Shown one piece after another: positions 50,200 to 59,671 of a stretch of 64,000 bases of DNA. The first letter of the stretch is position 1. Each line of letters starts with the position of its first letter. This DNA comes from Duganella sp. OV510 (GTDB lineage Bacteria > Pseudomonadota > Gammaproteobacteria > Burkholderiales > Burkholderiaceae_D), in the NCBI RefSeq assembly GCF_900100205.1, contig NZ_FNEQ01000013.1:62001-126000 (forward strand), in the 5' to 3' direction. Made by a program: the position numbers and the translations under genes. The notes below the pieces were generated by a model, which saw only the letters and a program-made list of their open reading frames with translations, had not been told where the DNA came from and ran no database searches.

Positions 50200-50493
50200 C
50201 TATGGCAATCCAGGAAACATGTTGACCAGATCGCCGTTAAGTCGCGTAATGACGGTGACAATTGAGGTCTGCTTTTTGCTGTACCTGTCGATGCCAACCA
50301 TATGTCCAGCGTCAAAAATACGCACAACATGTTTCCGTACCATCTTCACTGGGGAGTGCTGGGCGGCTTGGTTGATTAGCTGAACCAAGTCTTCCCCAGT
50401 GTGGAATGTACTCTTATTGATGTGGGTTGGCGATTGTGTATTGGTATGGTATTTGAGGATGTGTCGCCAGCCGCGCCGGGTGATGTTGATCAT
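50200..50493 (-). CDS. small basic protein, possible RNase-type toxin domain
   Basis: Protein of 97 residues. It starts with MINITRRGWRHILKYHT, has STFHTGEDLVQLINQAAQH, and ends HMVGIDRYSKKQTSIVTVIT followed by RLNGDLVNMFPG. A buried His near the N-terminus with a final Thr-rich strand and GxLVNMFPG is reminiscent of BECR-fold RNase domains at the C-termini of CdiA/polymorphic toxins, but I cannot name the family. It overlaps the stop of the c-di-GMP gene upstream by 4 bases, so it is translated with it. Confidence 0.55.
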   Translation of the reverse strand: MINITRRGWRHILKYHTNTQSPTHINKSTFHTGEDLVQLINQAAQHSPVKMVRKHVVRIFDAGHMVGIDRYSKKQTSIVTVITRLNGDLVNMFPGLP

Positions 50494-52628
50494 GTCATGG
50501 CAAGCGTGCCTTGCTGGTTGAGCATGTGCTGGATGGCTTCGGGTGGGGACGGATGGCCGAGGTGGTAGCCTTGGACCATGTCGCAGCCGTATTGTTGCAG
50601 CAGCGCGAGCTGGGCGCCGGTTTCGACGCCTTCGGCGACCACGGCCATCTTCAGGCCGTGCGCCATGGCGATGATGGCGCGGGTGATGGCGGCGTTTTCG
50701 GCATCCGCCGGCAGGCCGCTGATGAAGCTTTTGTCGATTTTCAGCGCGCGCACGTCGAAGCGCTTGAGGTAGTTCATCGATGAGTAGCCGGTGCCGAAGT
50801 CGTCGATCGACAGGTGCACGCCGATGCCGCGCAGCTGCTCCAGCGTGGCCAGCGTGGCGCGTGCGTCATCCATCAGCGTGCCTTCCGTCAGCTCCAGTTC
50901 CAGCAGCTCGGCCGTCAGGCCGCTGTCGTGCAGCGCGGACTGGACGATCGGCGCCAAGTTCTCGTCCTTGAATTGTTTGGCAGACAGATTGACCGCCACC
51001 CGCACCGGCGGCTTGCCCGGCGTCTGCCACGCCACTGCCTGCTGACAGGCCGCGCGCAGCACCCATTCACCTATCGGCACGATCAGCCCGGTTTCCTCGG
51101 CCAGCGGGATGAACTCGGTGGGCGAGATGACGCCACGCTCCGGATGGCGCCAGCGCACCAGCGCTTCAAAGCCGGTGATGCGCGCGCTGGCGACATCGAT
51201 CTGGGGCTGGTACAGCAGGTAGAGCTCGTCGTTCTGCAAGGCTTTGCGCAAGCCGACCTCCAGCTTGACGTGGCTCATGATCTGCATGGTCAGCGACGAG
51301 CTGTACAGCTTGGCGTTGTTCTTGCCGCAGTTCTTGGCGTGGTACATGGCGGTGTCGGCGTACTTCAGCAGCGAGTTGCAGTCCTCGCCATCCTCTGGAT
51401 ACAGCGAGATGCCGATGCTGGCGGTGACGAAAATTTCATGCACGCCCAGCTGGAATGGCCGGCGCATCGCTTCCTTGACGCGGTGGGCGACGTTGAGCGC
51501 GTCTTCCACCCGCTCCAGGTCGGGGATCAGGATGGTGAATTCATCGCCGCCCAGCCGCGCCAGGTTGGTGCCGGCTTCGGTGCGCGAAACCAGGTCGCCC
51601 GGCCGCGTGGTGTCGCGCAGACGCTCGGAGACGGCTTGCAGCAGGTGGTCGCCGACGTCGTGGCCCAGCGTATCGTTGATGCGCTTGAAGGCGTCCAGGT
51701 CCATGAACAGCACCGCGAACTTCTTGTTGGCCTTGCGGGAGCGTACCAGTTCGGCTTCCAGCGTTTCCAGGAACGCTTGACGATTGGGAATGCCGGTCAG
51801 CGAATCACAATAGGCCAGGCGGCGGATCTGTTCCTCGCTGCGCTTGCGCTCGCTGATGTCGCGCACCAGGCCGAGCACTTCGTCCGGCCCGGTGGCCACC
51901 AGCCGCGCCTCGAAGTGCCGCACTGGCAGCGTTGCCGGATGCTCGCCCTGACGTACGCGCGGCGCCGGTCCGGGCAGCGGCAGTTCGTAATCCAGCGAGC
52001 GGATGTGCTGCGTTTGTAGCGCACCGTGCACCTGCTCCATCATGTTGCCGGCGATGTCAGGCGGCAGCACCTGGCTCAGGTGGCGGCCGACGCACAGCTC
52101 GCTGGCAAAGACATGGCTGGCTTCATGGCCTTGCTCGTAGTCGAGATAGTAGCCATCCTTGTTCATGCGGAAGAAGGTGTCCGGTATCGCCGCCATCACG
52201 GCGCGGTGCTGGGCGTCGGCGATGCGCAGGCGGCTGATGGCGTCGCTGGCGCGCAGCACGTACAGCACGCGGTGGCCGAGGATCGGCCAGTTGATCGGCT
52301 TGGAGACGAAATCGGTGGCGCCGGCTTCATAGGCGCGCGTGACGGATTCCAGCTCGTCGCCACCAGTGACCATGATGATCGGCACGCTGGCCTGCGATTC
52401 CAGTTGGCGGATTTCGCGGCATACGGCAAAGCCGTCCATGCCTGGCATGTCGACGTCGAGCAGCACCAGGTCGGGCGAGGTGCGCAGGTAGCAGGCCACG
52501 GCCTGCACGCCGTCCTCGGCCTCAATGGCGTCAAGGCCCACTTGCGTCAGCATTTCCAGCATCAGAAAACGCATGGTGGGATCGTCGTCGGCGACCAGAA
52601 CCAGGCCGCGCTTGGGGGAAGTAGCCAT
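50490..52628 (-). CDS. response regulator with PAS, GGDEF and EAL domains
   Basis: Protein of 712 residues. REC domain: LVLVADDDPTMRFLMLEMLT with phosphoacceptor in VLLDVDMPGMDGFAV (Asp about 59). A PAS-like region spans about 140-265. GGDEF (about 275-440): LAYCDSLTGIPNRQAFLETL and ARLGGDEFTILI, intact. EAL (about 450-705): ITGFEALVRWRHPERGVISP, ELELTEGTLMDD, SIDDFGTGYSSMNYL and KIDKSFI, metal ligands present. It could both make and degrade c-di-GMP. Two bases after the hybrid kinase gene, so it is probably its output. Confidence 0.93.
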   Translation of the reverse strand: MATSPKRGLVLVADDDPTMRFLMLEMLTQVGLDAIEAEDGVQAVACYLRTSPDLVLLDVDMPGMDGFAVCREIRQLESQASVPIIMVTGGDELESVTRAYEAGATDFVSKPINWPILGHRVLYVLRASDAISRLRIADAQHRAVMAAIPDTFFRMNKDGYYLDYEQGHEASHVFASELCVGRHLSQVLPPDIAGNMMEQVHGALQTQHIRSLDYELPLPGPAPRVRQGEHPATLPVRHFEARLVATGPDEVLGLVRDISERKRSEEQIRRLAYCDSLTGIPNRQAFLETLEAELVRSRKANKKFAVLFMDLDAFKRINDTLGHDVGDHLLQAVSERLRDTTRPGDLVSRTEAGTNLARLGGDEFTILIPDLERVEDALNVAHRVKEAMRRPFQLGVHEIFVTASIGISLYPEDGEDCNSLLKYADTAMYHAKNCGKNNAKLYSSSLTMQIMSHVKLEVGLRKALQNDELYLLYQPQIDVASARITGFEALVRWRHPERGVISPTEFIPLAEETGLIVPIGEWVLRAACQQAVAWQTPGKPPVRVAVNLSAKQFKDENLAPIVQSALHDSGLTAELLELELTEGTLMDDARATLATLEQLRGIGVHLSIDDFGTGYSSMNYLKRFDVRALKIDKSFISGLPADAENAAITRAIIAMAHGLKMAVVAEGVETGAQLALLQQYGCDMVQGYHLGHPSPPEAIQHMLNQQGTLAMT

Positions 52629-52630
52629 GA

Positions 52631-55453
52631 TCAGAATTCCTTTTCCAGCATTGCTCCCAACGCCTGCCGCGCGGCCTGGAAAGATCGTTCCATCTCAGCC
52701 AGCAAGGCAGCGGCGCCGGCGGTGGTGTTGTTGCGTCCGAGTTGTTCGACGTCCTTGCAGCGCTGCGCCAGCGCCTGCGCGCCGACGTTGGCGCTGCTGG
52801 ACTTGAGGCTGTGCGCGGCCTTGCGCATCTGGCCGGCGTTGTCGCTGGCGATGGCCTGGCGGATCGCTTGCAGCTGGGCTGGCGTGTCATGCAGGAAGGC
52901 TTGCAGCACGCGCTCCAGCAGTGCGTCGCCGTTGGCCGGGCTGAGTGCGCGGATATTGTCGAGCGCTTGCTGCTGGATGATGTCGTCGTCCGTTGATGGC
53001 GCTTCGTTCGGCATCGGCGCCGTGCGCGGCAGGCTGATCCAGCGGGACAGGGTCTGGCCCAGCGCTTGCTGGGTGAAGGGCTTGCTCAGGTAATCGTCCA
53101 TGCCGGCAGCCAGGCAGGATTCGCGGTCTCCTTGCAGCGCGTTGGCGGTGATGGCGATGATCGGCAGGCTGCGCGCGCGGCCGTGCTGCAATTCGTGGCG
53201 GCGGATTTCGCTGGTGGCGGCGAAGCCGTCCATCACTGGCATCTGGCAGTCCATCAGGACCAGGTCGAAGTCGTCGGCTTGCACCGAATGCAGCGCTTCC
53301 TCGCCGTTGCAGGCGCGGCTTACTTCGAGGCCCAGCCCTTCCAGCATGGCGCTGGCGACTTCCACGTTGACCGGATTATCTTCGGCAAGCAGCACCTTGC
53401 GGCGCCTGCGCTGGCGGGTGGCGCTGCCTGTGCTCAACGTGCCGTGCGGCAGGGCAGCGGGCGCGAATGCGGCGGACGGCAACAGCGTCGGCTCGGCGGC
53501 GCCGCGAACGTCGCGGCTGCGCGCTGGTGCGGCGATGGCGTCGTACAGGTCGCCGTCGCGCGGCGGCTTGATCAGCTGGAAGGCGACGCCGGCTTCGCGC
53601 CGCTGTACGTCGTCCGCCGCGTCGCGCTCGGTGCTCAGCAGTACCACCCGCAATCCTGGTTGCTCGGCGCGGATGGCGGCGGCCAGCGCCAGGCCCGAGG
53701 TACGCGGTTGTTCCATGTCGAGCAGCACCACATCGTAGGCGCGGCCTTGCGCGGCCGCCTGCGTGAGCCGGGGCAGGGCGTCGCTGGCGCTGCTGTGGGC
53801 ACAGGTGACACGCCAGGCCGCCAGATGCTGCTCTAGTGCCGCGCGGCTGGCGGGATGTTCATCGACAATCAAAGCGCGGATTCCCTGTGTGGCGGTGGAA
53901 GGATCGTCGATATCAACACGACGCTTATCGAAATTTACGGCAAACCAAAAGATGGAGCCTTGCGTTAGCGCATGCTCGACGCCTATCGTGCCGCCCATCA
54001 GCTCGACCAGTTGTTTTGATATCGCCAGTCCCAGCCCGGTGCCGCCGTGCTTGCGGGTGGTGGAGCCGTCGGCCTGCGAAAAGGAATCGAAGATGCGCGC
54101 GCGGGCCTCGGCCGAGACGCCGATGCCCGTATCGCGCACCTCGAAGCGCAGCGCCACGGATTGCGCATCTTCCCGCGCTACCATGACCTTGACGGTGATC
54201 TGGCCGCCGTCGGTAAATTTGATGGCGTTGCCCAGCAGATTGAAGATGACTTGCCGCAAGCGGTTGGGATCGCCGAACACGCCGAGCGGCGTGCGCTGGT
54301 CGACATCCAGTTCCAGGCGCAGCCCTTTGGCCTCGGCCTGCGGTGAAAACACATTGTCGATATCGTCCAGCAGGTCACGGAAATTGAAGTGGATGTATTC
54401 GACCGTCAGCTTGCCGGCTTCGATCTTGGAGAAATCGAGGATGTCGTTGATGATGACTAGCAGGTGCTCGCCCGAGCGCTTGACCATGCTGGTGTAATGC
54501 CGCTGCTGCTCGCTGAGGCGCGTGGCCAGCAGCAGCTCCGTCATGCCCAGCACGCCGTTCATCGGTGTGCGGATTTCGTGGCTCATGGTGGCCAGGAAGG
54601 CGCTCTTGGCCTGGCTGGCGGCCTCGGCGGCGTTCTTGGCTTTTTCCAGCTGCTCGGTGCGCACGCTGACCTGGCGTTCCAGCTGGTCGCGGTACTGCGC
54701 CAGCGCGGCGTCGCGGCCCTCCACCTGGGCCAGCATGTCGTTGAAGCTGTCGATCAGCGCGCCCAGTTCATCGTGACGCTGGTGCAGGATGCGCGGCGTG
54801 GCGTGACCACGGCTGACTTGCTGGGCTGCGGCGATCAGCTTGCTGACCGGTTCGGCGAAGCCGCCCTTGAAGCGGGCGGCGGTCAACAGCGCCATCATGA
54901 ACGCCAGCGCGGCGGCCACCACGGCGGCGCCGAGGTTCTTCAGGATATCCAGCCATATGCGCATTTGCGACGCTTCGACCATGACCACGCCGGCCACATC
55001 CTCACCATCGCGCAGCACGCGGTAGACGCGCAGCGCCGGCGCCCATGGCGGGCCGCTGTGTTCGGCATGGATTTCGGCGGCGCCGGCCAGTGCGTCCAGT
55101 TCTGCCGGGCCGGTTTGTGCGGCTGGTAGCCGTGGCGAAAGGTAACGCGCGAGCAACTTGCCATCGCTGCCGTATAGTGCTGCTTGCAGAATGTCTTCCT
55201 CGACCGCCAGAGTGGCCAGTGTCAGCTCCGCCTGCTGGCGGTCGGCGTACATCAGCGCGGTGCGGCTGTTGCTGCCGATGACGCCCGCCAGCGAAGACAG
55301 TTGCTGACGCGCGACCTCGGCGTGACTGAGCACCGAGGTAGCGGCAAACCCGGCCAATACCAGCAGCAACGCGCTGCCGATGGATAGCACGGACATGATG
55401 CTTAGTTTCTGACTCAGACCGGAGCGTTCAAATTGGAACATCGCGTCGCCCAT
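52631..55453 (-). CDS. hybrid sensor histidine kinase with two REC domains and HPt
   Basis: Membrane kinase of 940 residues. Helix about 18-40, periplasmic sensor (about 45-165), second helix about 170-192, HAMP (about 195-250), coiled coil, HisKA with FLATMSHEIRTPMNGVLGM (phospho-His about 293), HATPase with NLLGNAIKFTDGGQITVKV and HGGTGLGLAISKQLVELMGG, a first REC (Asp in VVLLDMEQP), a second REC (KVLLAEDNPVNVEVASAMLE, DLVLMDCQMPVMDGFA) and a C-terminal HPt with AAHSLKSSSANVG. This BarA-like phosphorelay would pass phosphate to the downstream c-di-GMP regulator. Start at 55453 or 55441. Confidence 0.93.
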   Translation of the reverse strand: MGDAMFQFERSGLSQKLSIMSVLSIGSALLLVLAGFAATSVLSHAEVARQQLSSLAGVIGSNSRTALMYADRQQAELTLATLAVEEDILQAALYGSDGKLLARYLSPRLPAAQTGPAELDALAGAAEIHAEHSGPPWAPALRVYRVLRDGEDVAGVVMVEASQMRIWLDILKNLGAAVVAAALAFMMALLTAARFKGGFAEPVSKLIAAAQQVSRGHATPRILHQRHDELGALIDSFNDMLAQVEGRDAALAQYRDQLERQVSVRTEQLEKAKNAAEAASQAKSAFLATMSHEIRTPMNGVLGMTELLLATRLSEQQRHYTSMVKRSGEHLLVIINDILDFSKIEAGKLTVEYIHFNFRDLLDDIDNVFSPQAEAKGLRLELDVDQRTPLGVFGDPNRLRQVIFNLLGNAIKFTDGGQITVKVMVAREDAQSVALRFEVRDTGIGVSAEARARIFDSFSQADGSTTRKHGGTGLGLAISKQLVELMGGTIGVEHALTQGSIFWFAVNFDKRRVDIDDPSTATQGIRALIVDEHPASRAALEQHLAAWRVTCAHSSASDALPRLTQAAAQGRAYDVVLLDMEQPRTSGLALAAAIRAEQPGLRVVLLSTERDAADDVQRREAGVAFQLIKPPRDGDLYDAIAAPARSRDVRGAAEPTLLPSAAFAPAALPHGTLSTGSATRQRRRRKVLLAEDNPVNVEVASAMLEGLGLEVSRACNGEEALHSVQADDFDLVLMDCQMPVMDGFAATSEIRRHELQHGRARSLPIIAITANALQGDRESCLAAGMDDYLSKPFTQQALGQTLSRWISLPRTAPMPNEAPSTDDDIIQQQALDNIRALSPANGDALLERVLQAFLHDTPAQLQAIRQAIASDNAGQMRKAAHSLKSSSANVGAQALAQRCKDVEQLGRNNTTAGAAALLAEMERSFQAARQALGAMLEKEF

Positions 55454-55572
55454 CCATAAATGCCAATAAGAAAAATATATGCATCGGACGAGCTCGGTTT
55501 TGATCTGCGTCTAAGGCAAGCACGTTTGCGCTGCCTCAAACAACGTTCGATTGGGTGTTGCAAGCTGTGACA

Positions 55573-56778
55573 ATGGAACGCAAAAAAATCTTGTTTGTGG
55601 CGGAGGCTGTCACGCTGGCGCATGTAGGCCGTCCGCTGGCGCTGGCGCGCACGCTGGACCGGCAACGCTACGACGTGCACTTCGCCTGCGCGCCTGGCTA
55701 CGATATGTTCCTGAAAGATAGCGATCTCAGCGTCTGGAGCCTGAACAGCATCGCCAGCGAGCAATTTCTGGCCGCGCTGTCGCAAGGCAAGCCGGTGTAC
55801 GATGCCCCCACGCTGGCGCAATATGTGCTGGACGATATGCGCCTGCTGCAGGCCTTGCGGCCTGACGTGGTGATCGGCGATTTCCGTCTGTCGCTATCCA
55901 TCAGCGCGCGGCTGTCCCGTGTGCCGTATGTGGGCGTGACCAATGCCTACTGGAGTCCGTATGTGAAGCAGCATTACCGCGTGCCAGCGATTGCGCTGTC
56001 GCGGCTGCTGCCGATCACGCTGGCCGACCGCTTGTTCCAGCTGATACGGCCGGCGGCGTTTGCCTTGCACAGCAGGCCGCTGAATCGCGTGCGCCGCGCC
56101 TATCAGCTGCCATCGCTGGGAACTGACCTGCGCCGCATTTATACCGACGCCGATCATGTGCTGTACGCCGACATTCCGGAAATGTTCCCAGCGCAAGACC
56201 TGCCGGCCTCGCACTCCTACCTGGGGCCGGTGACCTGGTCGCCACCGACTGAATTGCCATCGTGGTGGGATGCCTTGCCGCCTGCGAGCGATCTTGTCTA
56301 TGTCACGCTGGGTAGCTCGGGGCAGGGCAGTTTGCTGCCCAAAGTGTTGCAGGCGCTGGCCTCGTTGCCATTGACGGTGATTGCCGCCACCGCTGGCACC
56401 GTCGAGCCCGGCCTGTTTCCGGACAACGCGCACGTGACCACTTATTTACCCGGTGAACTGGCTGCGCAGCGCGCACGGCTGGTGATCTGCAATGGCGGCA
56501 GCCCGACCAGCCAGCAGGCGCTGGCCGCCGGCGTGCCGGTGCTGGGTATCGCCGGCAACCTGGATCAGTACCTGAACATGGAAGGCGTGCTGCGCACCGG
56601 CGCCGGCGCCTTGCTGCGCTCTGACCGGCTGGACGAGAGTGCAATACGCAACGCGGTACTGCGTCTGCTGGAGCAGCGGGCGGCGCGCGATGCAGCGCGC
56701 GTGGTGGCGCAGCAGTTCCAGCGCTACGATGCCGGCGCGCGCTTGTCCGGCGTGCTGGCGCAGATCCTGTGGCGATAA
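55573..56778 (+). CDS. GT1 family glycosyltransferase (MGT-like)
   Basis: Cytosolic GT-B transferase of 401 residues. N-terminal acceptor half: ILFVAEAVTLAHVGRPLALA, HFACAPGYDMFL. Donor half: VTLGSSGQGSLLPKVLQALA, AHVTTYLPGELAAQRARLVI, NGGSPTSQQALAAGVPVLGI and AGNLDQYLNMEGVLRTGAG, i.e. the UDP-sugar-binding signature of macrolide/zeaxanthin glycosyltransferases. Likely glycosylates a small molecule or lipid; no biosynthetic neighbours reveal which. Divergent from the kinase operon. The frame begins at 55555, but MERKKILFVAEAV (55573) is the family start. Confidence 0.85.
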   Translation: MERKKILFVAEAVTLAHVGRPLALARTLDRQRYDVHFACAPGYDMFLKDSDLSVWSLNSIASEQFLAALSQGKPVYDAPTLAQYVLDDMRLLQALRPDVVIGDFRLSLSISARLSRVPYVGVTNAYWSPYVKQHYRVPAIALSRLLPITLADRLFQLIRPAAFALHSRPLNRVRRAYQLPSLGTDLRRIYTDADHVLYADIPEMFPAQDLPASHSYLGPVTWSPPTELPSWWDALPPASDLVYVTLGSSGQGSLLPKVLQALASLPLTVIAATAGTVEPGLFPDNAHVTTYLPGELAAQRARLVICNGGSPTSQQALAAGVPVLGIAGNLDQYLNMEGVLRTGAGALLRSDRLDESAIRNAVLRLLEQRAARDAARVVAQQFQRYDAGARLSGVLAQILWR

Positions 56779-56783
56779 AAAAA

Positions 56784-56810
56784 CGGACCGGGCACTGCTG
56801 TGCCGGTCCG
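56784..56810. terminator. bidirectional terminator between glycosyltransferase and PEP-CTERM genes
   Basis: Stem CGGACCGG (56784-56791) / CCGGTCCG (56803-56810) with a run of A before it, so T-run on the minus strand after the PEP-CTERM gene; on the plus strand it is weaker. Confidence 0.75.
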
Positions 56811-56830
56811 CTAAAAGACCGCTGCCGCGG

Positions 56831-57751
56831 TCAGGACTGCACTTTGCGGCGCGTGCCCAGCGCGAGGCCGGCAAAACCCAGTCCGATCAGTGCCAGCGTG
56901 GCTGGCTCGGGGATGGTGGCGAAGCTCTGCGACGAGTCCACTTTCAGGAACGGCACCGTGGTGGGCGTGGAGCCATCCCACATCATGGTCGGCGTGAAGA
57001 ACGATGGCACGTTGGTGGTGCCGGTGAATTTGTCGACGAAGATGGAGCCGGTGACGGCGTCGAGGTAGTTCGGATCAACATAGTCGATCATAAAGCGCGA
57101 GTCGAACGAGCCGGTGCCGACGGCGCCGGAGGCGCTGAAGCTGGCTTCGTTGAACACCAGGTGGCCGGACATGATCAGGATGCCGTCGCCATCGGCGCCA
57201 GCACCGCCGCAGCCGCCGGAGGTTACGCCGGCGCCATAGCAGCGCACAGTGTCGACGCCATTGCCGGGAATCGCGCGGCTGCCGTCGGTGATGTTATCCA
57301 GGTAGATGGCCAAGTTCTGCACGCCGGCGCGCAGCGGGTCGACGTCCATCGCGGCCGACTGCGTGGCCGGCATGCCGAAGTTGACCGAGGTGGCGGTTTG
57401 CGCCGTCACCAGTTCCTGGAAGCGCACCACTTTGCTGATTTCGTAAGTAGTGTTCAGCCCTGCCGGCGTGACGATGGCTGGAATGTTGCTGTTCGACATA
57501 GTGCCGACGACCATCTGCGAACGCAGCTCGGTCAAGTAGGGCGCGGCGGCGCCGGGGCCAACGATCAGGCCGGGAACGAAGCCGGTGGCAAGGCCGGTAT
57601 CGGTAACGTTGGTCCACAGGTCGGCGTAGGTGGTGTAGGCGCCGGTGCCGGTCGGATCAAAGCCGAGCGTGGGTGCGGCGCCAGCTGTCAGCGGCGCCGC
57701 CAGCACGGCCGCCAGCATGGCGACAGCCAGCGCGGGTTGATAGGTTTTCAT
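56831..57751 (-). CDS. PEP-CTERM sorted exported protein
   Basis: Protein of 306 residues: signal peptide MKTYQPALAVAMLAAVLAAP(LTAGA), a beta-rich body with several Thr/Asn/Gly stretches and one Cys pair (RCYGAGVTSGGCGGAG), and the C-terminal sorting signal SFATIPEPATLALIGLGFAG followed by LALGTRRK. Exosortase removes the PEP-CTERM tail and the protein is exported to the surface or matrix, often with exopolysaccharide. The body is not a family I recognise. Exosortase genes are not in this window. The frame is open to 57853 but ATG 57751 with GGAGCAC ahead gives the signal peptide. Confidence 0.88.
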   Translation of the reverse strand: MKTYQPALAVAMLAAVLAAPLTAGAAPTLGFDPTGTGAYTTYADLWTNVTDTGLATGFVPGLIVGPGAAAPYLTELRSQMVVGTMSNSNIPAIVTPAGLNTTYEISKVVRFQELVTAQTATSVNFGMPATQSAAMDVDPLRAGVQNLAIYLDNITDGSRAIPGNGVDTVRCYGAGVTSGGCGGAGADGDGILIMSGHLVFNEASFSASGAVGTGSFDSRFMIDYVDPNYLDAVTGSIFVDKFTGTTNVPSFFTPTMMWDGSTPTTVPFLKVDSSQSFATIPEPATLALIGLGFAGLALGTRRKVQS

Positions 57752-57893
57752 GTGTGCTCCTCGAAAAGGGCCACGGGAATCGGGGCCGTATCGAGCTAAG
57801 AGCAAAAGCCTTGCCAGTGTTGGTGATACCTTTGAAATCAGGCACTTGCGCACGCTGGAGGCGCTGCCGGCGTGGCAGGTGTAAAGAATTCCG

Positions 57894-58568
57894 TCACGTC
57901 TGGCCGGGCGCTGGCTTGAGGCGGCGCGCGGGAACGCCGCCCCACACTTCGCCGGCGCCGATACGGGTGTCCTTGGTGACGACCGCGCCGGTGGAGACGA
58001 TGGCGTTGTCGCCGATCTGCACGCCCGCCATCACCACCGCCTTGGCGCCGATGGTGACGGTGTTGCCGATGGTGACGGCTTTTAATTCCAGTCGCGCGCC
58101 TTCGATGACGTGGGCGAAGATGACAGCGTCATGGCCGATGATGGTGTTGCTGCCGATGCGTGTCAGCGGCGGATCAAGCAGAGCGCCAGCGCTGTAGGTG
58201 TTGGCGCCCAGCCTTGCGCCCAGCGCGAGATAGATCAGGCGTTGCAGCGGCACCGGAATGAAGTGTGTGCGTATTAGCGAGTTGAACAGCAGCAGGTAGA
58301 ACAGGATGTTGACGTTGGCCGCCAGTTCGTGGCGCGAATGCTCCACTACCTCGCCTTCACGCAGCGGCAGCGCCAGCAGGAAACAACGGTAGACCAGGAA
58401 GGCATACAGATAGATGAGCAGCGCGGCCGCCACGCACAACACAATGCCGCGAAAGTCGCCCAGCGGCAGGCGGTCAACGGCCAGCGCCGTGGTGCCGACC
58501 GCCAGCAACAGGATTAGCGCCAACAGGCACATGAAGACTGCAACCTGGCCGGGCTTGATGGCGCGCAT
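57894..58568 (-). CDS. membrane-anchored hexapeptide-repeat acyltransferase
   Basis: Protein of 224 residues. Two hydrophobic helices (VFMCLLALILLLAVGTTALA and GIVLCVAAALLIYLYAFLVY, about 10-60) precede a left-handed beta-helix of hexapeptide repeats (IGSNTIIGHDAVIFAHVIEG, AVTIGNTVTIGAKAVVMAGV, QIGDNAIVSTGAVVTKDTRI), ending GEVWGGVPARRLKP, the usual acetyltransferase close (WxGxPAR). Such enzymes O- or N-acylate sugars or other small molecules. It follows the nitroreductase gene by 11 bases in an operon with the ThiF-like gene. The frame is open upstream to 58682 within that gene. Confidence 0.82.
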   Translation of the reverse strand: MRAIKPGQVAVFMCLLALILLLAVGTTALAVDRLPLGDFRGIVLCVAAALLIYLYAFLVYRCFLLALPLREGEVVEHSRHELAANVNILFYLLLFNSLIRTHFIPVPLQRLIYLALGARLGANTYSAGALLDPPLTRIGSNTIIGHDAVIFAHVIEGARLELKAVTIGNTVTIGAKAVVMAGVQIGDNAIVSTGAVVTKDTRIGAGEVWGGVPARRLKPAPGQT

Positions 58569-58579
58569 GGCGGGTGCGC

Positions 58580-59671
58580 CTACTGTGCTGGCAGCAGCAG
58601 ATCGCGCAACGGCCGCCTCAGCGAACGCGATTGCGCCGCTTCGCCGGCGCCGATGCGGCCCATGAACACCGCCGCCTCCCAATCGGCCTGGCCAAGCAGC
58701 GCCGCGCCCTGGCGCGACAATCGTTCGGCACGCTGCTGCATGCCGGGCGTGGCGGAGAACACGCGTTCTTCTCGCACGTAGCGCGAGAAGATCAGCGGCG
58801 TCAGCTCCGGCTGCAACTGCAAGCCCTGCGCGGTGGCAGTCAGCCAGAAACGCTGCATGGCGCGTCCGGCGGCGATGTAGTCGTCCATGCGCTGCGGCTT
58901 GCGCTCCGCCACCAGCACGAAGTGGGCGGCGCAGGCCAGCGCGGGAATCAGATCCATTTGCAGGCGCGGCGCCAGCGTGCCGGCCAGCCAGGTGTTGAAG
59001 AACTGCACGCGCTTCCAGTCCTGCATCACCCAGCGCATCAGCCGCGTGGTCATGGCGTCCGCGCCCAGCGCCTGGTCGGGGATGCGGTCCTCACTGTAGC
59101 GGGCGTTCCACTCGATGATGGACGCATGCACGCGGTGCGCCTCCGGCATGGTCAGGCGCAGCTTGGCGTTGCCGAACATCAGCCTGGCGGCGGCAAGGCG
59201 CTCGCCGCCTTCCAGCCAGCGCACGCGGTAGCCGTCCGGCAGCGCGGATGTCAAGGCGCTCTTTTCAGTAGCCGTCAGCGCGCGGCGGCTGAGTGCGCGC
59301 CGCTGCACGCTGCGCGTCATGATGGCGTCGGCCAGCGGATCGGCGGGCAGGCTTGGCGATGGCAGGAACTCGATGCTGAGGGTGGGGCGGTTGTCCGGCG
59401 TATCGGTATGGCGCATGCTGCGCATCTCCAGCGCGAAGGTGCTGGCGGCGATGGCCATGGTTTCCAGCAGCGCACCGATCGACATCTGGCTGGGATGGCC
59501 GTCGAGATCGTAGACACAATGGTCGCGCGTGTCGTGGCCGTGCACCACCAGCCGGCGCTGGTCCAGCACCTCGAAGCGCCATGGCTGCGTGTTGTCGCCG
59601 CTGGGCGCCCAGCGTGCCAGGTCCAGGATCTGTTGCAGCGTCGCATCCAGCTGATGCGCCATCTTGTTCAT
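58580..59671 (-). CDS. nitroreductase-family FMN protein
   Basis: Protein of 363 residues. LQQILDLARWAPSGDNTQPW near the N-terminus is the FMN-binding start of the nitroreductase fold; MSIGALLETMAIAA, DAIMTRSVQRRALSRRAL and a second half-domain (WLTATAQGLQLQPELTPLIF) fit the longer, Acg-like/duplicated nitroreductases. Reaction unknown. Its ATG overlaps the ThiF stop (4 bases), so the two are translationally coupled, which suggests that the redox step works on something the E1-like enzyme activates. Confidence 0.82.
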   Translation of the reverse strand: MNKMAHQLDATLQQILDLARWAPSGDNTQPWRFEVLDQRRLVVHGHDTRDHCVYDLDGHPSQMSIGALLETMAIAASTFALEMRSMRHTDTPDNRPTLSIEFLPSPSLPADPLADAIMTRSVQRRALSRRALTATEKSALTSALPDGYRVRWLEGGERLAAARLMFGNAKLRLTMPEAHRVHASIIEWNARYSEDRIPDQALGADAMTTRLMRWVMQDWKRVQFFNTWLAGTLAPRLQMDLIPALACAAHFVLVAERKPQRMDDYIAAGRAMQRFWLTATAQGLQLQPELTPLIFSRYVREERVFSATPGMQQRAERLSRQGAALLGQADWEAAVFMGRIGAGEAAQSRSLRRPLRDLLLPAQ

